Part shown: in pieces, positions 58,122-64,000 of the stretch
Position numbering within the stretch: the stretch's first letter is position 1
Layout of the letters: every line of letters begins with the position of its first letter
Assembly (NCBI GenBank): GCA_026874595.1
Contig: CM049306.1
Coordinates: forward strand, 17,441,019-17,505,018
Direction: 5' to 3'
From: Sipunculus nudus
Lineage: Eukaryota > Annelida > Sipuncula > Golfingiida > Sipunculidae
Length of the DNA stretch: 64,000 bases
Program-made: the position numbers and the translations under genes
Notes under the pieces: model-generated
The model's input: the letters and a program-made list of their open reading frames with translations, nothing else
Database searches by the model: none
Told to the model about the DNA's origin: nothing

Positions 58122-61100
58122 GGCCCCTTTTTTGCAAATGCCTCCACTGCAATGTAGATAAAAGTAACAAGCTTCCATAATGTACACCTGTCCAGAGCTA
58201 CACTACAAGAAGAAAGGGCTTGCTACATTTCACACTTTCACTGAAATGGAAGCTTGAACATACTTATACTGATCTGATCACATCAGTGTTCATCTGCTAA
58301 TTATCTTACAATGAGAGAGTCACAGGAACAAAAGAGGCTTATGAACTGGGAAGGCTGATTTCAGAATTACCTTGTCAATGGTCAAGGAGGTAAACAGAGA
58401 TAGGTATCAAGAGAGCAGGGCTGTCTCAGTTGGCTTGCTCTAACATTTGAACAATCTCCACTGTTTCCTGTGCCTGGAGACTCTGGGCAGTGTATTGTCA
58501 CACGGCATAATTGTTGTTATATTATCTTGGTGACTTCAAAGAGTAAGTCCTTCCAACTTTAACACATAATTTATTCTGTTGAACATAACACTACAGCTTC
58601 ACAGTTGAACAATACAGATACTGGTCCCTGTTGATATTTTGGCTCAAATTCTGGCTGAACATCACAGATTCACAGATACTTAACAGAACATAACAATCAT
58701 AGGAGGCAGCTCTTGGATCACATCAAGGTCATTACTTCTGCTGATGGAAGTCCATAACTTACTTAAATAATATTCCATGGTTGCAGCCAGTTACATCTTA
58801 GTGTGCCACATGTCCGCTGTGTCCTACAAGGGTGGACAGAGATGCACAGGGTGCACACCTGTCTCATATCTCTCTCTGTCCCCCTATCACCCGATTTCCA
58901 ATCCTTATAAACATATTGAACTGGTCATTATTTCTTTGATAACTAATCAACTAGAATGCTTCGATTAACTCCAACAGCATAAGTGTGAACATCTCTTAGT
59001 CTGAATGGCACCACATACAAAGGTGTGATTTTCTTTTTAAGATCCATTGCCTTTAACTGCTAATTAGTTCTAACCTAAGTGTCATCCTCCTTGAACATGC
59101 TTTGGCCTTCATTGAATTGCTAATTATACTTACAGGTTATTAACCATTTAGAGACAGATTCAAAATTACAGAAATCTAATGTACACTTTATAACATTTAC
59201 CAACAAGGAATGAACTGGTTATAACACCTCTGTCACAGTATACTGGCTTTACTACTTGTCATACATAAGAAGCTAACCATGGTGAATTCACTGGATTTTC
59301 ATAACCTTTTCCTATACCAGTAAATAATTTCATTGCATCAAATTGTAAAATATTATATATTCAGAAGGAATATAAATTATATGAATTATTCAAATGAAAT
59401 GTTTGCATCAATGAGTTTAGTGTAATCACAATGTATTTAAAATTCCGGTATTTTTCACAAAACTATAATCTGATAAATTAATCAGCAACGATAAAGAAAT
59501 TAGGATTTATGAGTTGAATAATGTGTAGGATTATTTATTTAATGTATAGGATTAATGTAGTGGCTAAAAATGTTTTTTTCATCATCAAAGATTTGAACCA
59601 ACAGTTATTTCCACGTGCTCTAATTGACACATGCTAGTGTTATAAAGAAGAAAGACATTTTGTCTTATAAAGGATAAAATCTGATTAAAGAATATTTGAT
59701 GAATTTTTTTGCACAAATGATTTCAAGATAATATGTTTAAAATATTGTTTACCCATATGTGCTTTCATATATTTCTATTTCGTGTCAAAACACTATAATT
59801 CAGCAAATGTTTCAATGACTGATACTTTAAACAATACACAATGTTCATATATGATGATGACAGCCAGTTTTGCATTTCCATAAGAGAAAATGCAAATTTG
59901 AACATTATGCAATTATATGTTATCATTAGTATAGCTATTGTGCACTTAAATATATGATACCAGACTGGATGTGTTTTCCTTTTATAAAATTAATCAGTTG
60001 TCATTTCTACCATGAATGATACTTTACATGAACCATGCTTCTGTATATTAGAATATTTTTTATAAAGTAATTGAAGATTACTTATTACCGGTACTTTTTA
60101 AAAGTAATTGTAATTTTATCATTACAAATTACTTTAAAGTAATTTGTAATTGTAATTATAATTGGGATTTTTTGGAAGTAATTGTAATAATCACTTTTCA
60201 ATGTAACTGGCCCCAACCCTGTTTTCATGACATGAAAATATATACGTTCTCTATGACCAAAATCAATATACATGCATGTACATCCTTAAAGGACCAAGGT
60301 TTCCTCAAATTAAGTTAATTTCAAACATCCTATTATTTTATTAATAGCCAGAATGCATTTAATGCAAGCATCTAAAACTTTCCACCTTTAACCTGTTCAA
60401 GCTTCACTGTTTTAAATTAAATGTATGTACAATACTGAATCAGTCAACTATTACTTGAAAGATGTATGGTGCTAAACTCAAAACTAATTTCTTTATGTTC
60501 TTCAAAGAACTGAAGGCTGCATCAAATTTATTACTGGTTATGTTTTTTTCATGATTTGAGATGACAAAACTATTTTCTTCTACCATACTTTTCTAAAATG
60601 CTTAATGGGGTAACATAATTGGGAAAATATGTTACTATGATGTATGGGCTCCATGAATGCATTCTTGCACAGACGTGACCCCAACTGATAATAGTTTTAC
60701 AATTCTTCCACACAAAGGCTACTATTAATTTAACAGATACTACCAGAAAAATTGGTTTGGCCTTAGTCCTACAATATATCATCCAATTAGAGATAAGACC
60801 ATGAAGGAGTCCTTAAGGGAATGAGATTGGCTGCATTTCTTCTCAAGAAATTCATCCAGGGACATATATACACACTAGTAATCCAATCACATTCACAATG
60901 ATAACCTGTTTAACACCTCCCAGTGGTATAATAAACAAATTAAGTTGTCGCTCTTCACTGTTAAGTGCAATTCACTACCACTGATAACAAGGCTCCACTA
61001 ATTGATTCTCCACAGGTAATTTGTCAGGGTCTTGTGTCAAGCTGGGGAGTGCACTCAAGCAGAACCCTTGAGTGACTACCACTCACAGGTACCAGACTGG

Positions 61101-61559
61101 TTACTGATCCCAAGGGAAAAGTACAAAGAAGGCTGAAAACTGTAAATCAGCAATGCATAAATTAACATATTATTGTAGTGTCAAAATTACATCAGTCTGA
61201 CTTTCTGACAGAATTGCTTCAAGGTCAACAGAATAAATTATAGCAATATTTTATCATTTAAGATTTGTTTAAATTTTTGCCATTTAATTCCCTGAAAGGA
61301 CCATGCCCCACTCTTGAATTATAATTCTGATTGTAGTAATTTTACTAAATTATTTAATATTTCACAAACTTAACATAGTAATATGTAGAATTTGTTTTGT
61401 CATAATGTGAAAATCCAAAGGGTTTTATGGTGGAGTCCAGAACTTTAGTGGGGGGGGGGGTAAGAAAGCCTATTCCTGTCCTGCAAACAAACCCTTTCTC
61501 TCAAAGAAGCAACACATATTCATTAAAATCGTCAACTAGAAAATGAAGTAACGGACAAT
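58122..61559. other. Intron 1 sequence, mostly nothing recognised
   Basis: Apart from 60068-60221 and a poly-G at 61449-61458, I see no repeat or exon. Confidence 0.45.
60068..60221 (-). repeat. hAT-like MITE fragment, TTACAATTAC-rich
   Basis: Dense AATTAC/GTAATT inverted units (e.g. ATTACAAATTACTTTAAAGTAATTTG). The right end read on the minus strand starts CAGGGTTGGGGCC, resembling hAT termini (CAGGG.T.GG). The left end is degraded and an 8-bp duplication could not be defined. Confidence 0.35.
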
Positions 61560-62172
61560 CACAAAATATTTGTGGTTGTTTTTATAACCTTGGCGCCAAC
61601 AGCAATGAAAACTCACAAGTGCGAGCGAAGATGTAAAAATCCAACAGGCAACAGCTTAAGTCTGAAAAATCCACCCTGTCCGCAATTAAAATAAAATCAT
61701 TGGTTCCCTAATATACGTCGCAACAATGCTCCAAGCTACCCTCGATTTGAAGCTGTGACATTGTTGCCAGGAACGCCCGTATCCTGCTAGCGTCCCAGAT
61801 TTAATCATTTCTTTGTCGAAATCCAGTGCAGAACGTCGGCCGCTGGAGTTGAAAATCAATATTCTGATGTGGGCAGCATTCGCCAGTTAGTGCACCCTTC
61901 CAGTGCCAAGATTTAAAGAGACAAATAAGCAACACAAAAAAAATGCGGCAGGTTTCTATGCCCAAGTTTTCTCTTAAACTACCCAAACAAACGATTACGC
62001 CATGACAGTCAGCACACATCGGCTGCAACAAAAACAGCTGTGCAAACAGCAATGAAAACAGCAAAGGCGGGAGAACTGGGTCGACCGCGTTGCTTTTGAA
62101 GACGCAGCATGTAACGAAGCCAGCCCCAGCAGACCTTAATGGTCAGACGCTTATTCTTTTGATGTATCCTAC

Positions 62173-62196
62173 CTGGTGATTCTCTTCTGCTGACAT
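62173..62196 (-). CDS. NDRG: NDRG-family protein, exon 1 coding part
   Basis: Minus-strand ATG in 'gacacgATGTCAGC' starts 8 codons (MSAEENHQ), then CAG and a donor GTAGGA at 62172. Phase 0 fits exon 2. NDRG proteins begin with a short, poorly conserved acidic N-terminus, which this matches in character but which cannot prove identity. The 5' UTR would extend rightward to perhaps 62300. Two longer open frames overlap here in other frames (62009-62284 and 61801-62064) and are not supported by splice sites. Confidence 0.6.
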
Positions 62197-62559
62197 CGTG
62201 TCTTTCACTCTTGAAACATAGAGAAATCGCAAGTTTTCCTGAGCGCGGGCGATGAACCAAACATAGACACCCGATCCGGTGCATGCAGGTTTTGTCGAGA
62301 ATTAAAACGTAAACAACAGTCGAACGTTTACGAGCAGTGCCGAATATTCATTAGTCTACAAAACCGACTCCAACAAATAGTCTCAAACTCATTAGCATTT
62401 AATTACAGAATATTTTATGCTAGGTATCTTATTTAGAACAAATTATGTTAAACCTCAAATTTAAATATTTAGTTTTCACGAGCATAACAGATTTTATTTC
62501 TTAACAACGTAAATAATTTGCACGAAGCGATGTCAGCGCCACCTGTCTTCGTTGCCAAT

Positions 62560-62659
62560 GAAAACAAATGGCGACGGGGGTAGTGATCAGCTAGCCAACT
62601 TGATACATGAAGGGCTATTTAACCTGTATTTTATAAACGGGAAGCATCTTTGAGTCAAA
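62560..62659 (+). other. Probable non-coding first exon of the plus-strand gene
   Basis: The CpG-richer sequence ends at a donor, 'gagtcaaa|GTGAGT' (intron from 62660). The matching acceptor is 'tttttttaacag' ending at 63898. The only ATG here (about 62571) runs 8 codons to a stop, so this is 5' UTR. The start of the exon is not determined. Confidence 0.45.
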
Positions 62660-63431
62660 GTGAGTTACAGATTAATCACTTAATTTATATACTCTTATAA
62701 TATGGCATCTTTATCCTCAGATCACAACTGGTAGAGTAAGATAAAAACACTTCGTTTCGATTTCCGGTGCTTGCAAATGAATCCAAGTTTCAAGAAAAAG
62801 ATAACCAATCATCAGATAAATTGTACACATTGTACTCGTTCAGCTGATGATCGGGGGAAAAACGGTGTTTAAGAGTTTGTAACAAATATTTCAGCCTCGA
62901 CATAGCTCTGAATTTTTACAAAATTTATCTGGAGACTTTATTCGATATAATAATTACACATTTTGACTTAAACTGGGGACCAGCTGTTTGCACTTAACTT
63001 TTTCGAAAATATTGAGTATACCAGTAATTTTTTGCACTGGTTTCCTGTGTGATTTGAGCAATATTTATTTTTTATTGTGTTAATTATATAACAGATTTTT
63101 ATTACCATTAATAACATTGACTGAGAATACCCAATCTAGCAATCAATAAAGAAAATATGTTTGCTCCTGAATATATTATTGATATCATGAAATTTGACTG
63201 AGTTCCTCCAAAAATGATTGCTTGAGAGTCGTCCCTAATGCCAGTAATACATTCAGCTTTCAATTTCAAAATTTTGAGGTACATGAGAAACACTCATTAA
63301 AGATGCTAGTAGCTAATGTTAAAGGTTAACCCAGTCTTATGTTTCCAATCACAAGAAAAGGCAAAACAGCAGAATTTGAATAAATCATTGAAAGTTATAT
63401 TTTATGTATAATTATTTTTGTAGCATGCATA

Positions 63432-63475
<44 letters not shown>

Positions 63476-63791
63476 TATATTTATATATATATATGTATCC
63501 ATTTGTTAGTGTTTGATGAAGCAGGGATTGTTCTAGGCCCTTTTTAGGGCCAAATTTCTGCCCCTTCCCCCTTGCAATTTTTTTTGTTTTTTTGTACAAA
63601 ATTTCCCTCTTCAACAACAAAAATTCCCCCCATCAGTAAGAAAAGGCCCTAAGTTATAATACCTAGAATAACCCCTGTGAAGGTTCCTTGTATTCTATTG
63701 AAATCTTGAAAAAAAACCCACTGAAATTAAACTGTTTGCAGATATTTTAATCAGTTGATTTAAACAGCTGCTATATAGTTCAGTCTTGCTG

Positions 63792-63836
<45 letters not shown>

Positions 63837-63898
63837 GATCAAAGCTTTTCATAGAAATGCATGTGGAATTGTGATGGCTAAACATATTTTTTTAACAG
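62660..63898 (+). other. Intron 1 of the plus-strand gene
   Basis: Bounded by GTGAGT and a T-rich AG acceptor. Contains two long (AT)n microsatellites (63434-63470, 63797-63834); otherwise unique AT-rich sequence. Confidence 0.45.
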
Positions 63899-63921
63899 GT
63901 TAACACAATCCACACTGCAAG

Positions 63922-64000
63922 ATGTCTGGCCATCAGCATCGTTCGCTGATTGAATACTGTGTTGATGCACTGGACGCTTATGATGCTTCAACCCAGGGTG
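63922..64000 (+). CDS. Unrecognised protein, first coding exon (partial)
   Basis: After the acceptor at 63898 and 23 nt of leader ('ctgcaagATGT'), a frame opens at 63922 and stays open to the window edge. It encodes 26 residues beginning MSGHQHRSLIEYCVDALDAY. Balanced GC and codon use differ from the AT-rich intron before it. The segment looks helical and amphipathic. I do not recognise the protein family. It shares a divergent promoter with the NDRG-like gene and continues beyond the window. Confidence 0.65.
   Translation, partial: MSGHQHRSLIEYCVDALDAYDASTQG

Larger units (their letters stand above)
61560..62659. promoter_or_regulatory. Divergent promoter region
   Basis: CpG and GC are clearly higher than in the flanks (e.g. 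61820-61840, 62070-62110, 62240-62330, 62520-62580). The minus-strand start codon of the NDRG-like gene (62194-62196) and the plus-strand first exon (ending 62659) face away from each other across about 370 bp. 'aaATGGCGACGG' at about 62569 resembles the YY1-type ATGGCG motif often found at animal transcription starts. No TATA box is evident. The exact start sites are unknown. Confidence 0.55.

Noticed and set aside
57893-58187. Open frames with poly-(IY) and poly-P across 57.9-58.2 kb
   Set aside because: Pure translation of (AT)n and G/C homopolymers.
62009-62284. 91-codon minus-strand frame over the divergent promoter
   Set aside because: It is in a different frame from the spliced ATG at 62196 and runs through the GTAGGA donor; GC-rich DNA favours long chance frames.

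Overview
Animal genomic DNA: AT-rich, CpG-poor and almost entirely non-coding. It has scattered GT/AG-bounded exons, very long introns, many microsatellites and dense layers of non-autonomous transposons. The dominant transposons have a short conserved 5' terminus, a hairpin near each end, internal tandem repeats and a microsatellite before the 3' hairpin. This is the build of Helitron-like/Helentron-type elements such as the 'pearl' elements of bivalves, so a marine mollusc, probably a bivalve, is the best guess. That is inference; no species-specific gene is visible.

Genes. Two genes diverge from a CpG-richer segment at about 61.56-62.66 kb. The minus-strand gene spans at least 46.6 kb. Three exons with good splice sites and compatible phases (62173-62196, 50831-50917, 15613-15670) encode the N-terminus of an NDRG-family protein (N-myc downstream-regulated, alpha/beta-hydrolase fold); the rest lies to the left of the window. 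The plus-strand gene has a likely non-coding first exon ending at 62659 and a start codon at 63922. Only 26 codons are inside the window and I do not recognise it. Nearly everything from 1 to 62 kb is therefore intron of the NDRG-like gene.

Repeats, left to right. 0-3.7 kb: fragments of several families. 8.3-9.6 kb: a Y repeat carrying a pogo/Tigger-like MITE, then HLE-B. 16.2-27.1 kb: an inverted pair of tandem arrays ('E', unit about 340 bp) broken by a Mutator-like MITE with 9-bp target duplications, by a foldback element (FB1) that itself contains HLE-C1, and by HLE-A1. 31.6-32.6 kb: HLE-D. 36.4-37.5 and 42.1-44.1 kb: more HLE-A. 38.06-38.45 kb: a retrotransposon 3' end with target duplication. 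45.0-45.7 kb: second copy of the Mutator-like MITE. 48.7-50.7 kb: a second foldback (FB2). 52.3-58.1 kb: three elements nested in one another, with a fossil exon of 63 codons.

The most striking unexplained pattern is a 12-bp palindrome, GGTGGCGCCACC. It recurs in at least five otherwise different repeat families and, in HLE-A, sits at alternating spacings of about 149 and 131 bp.
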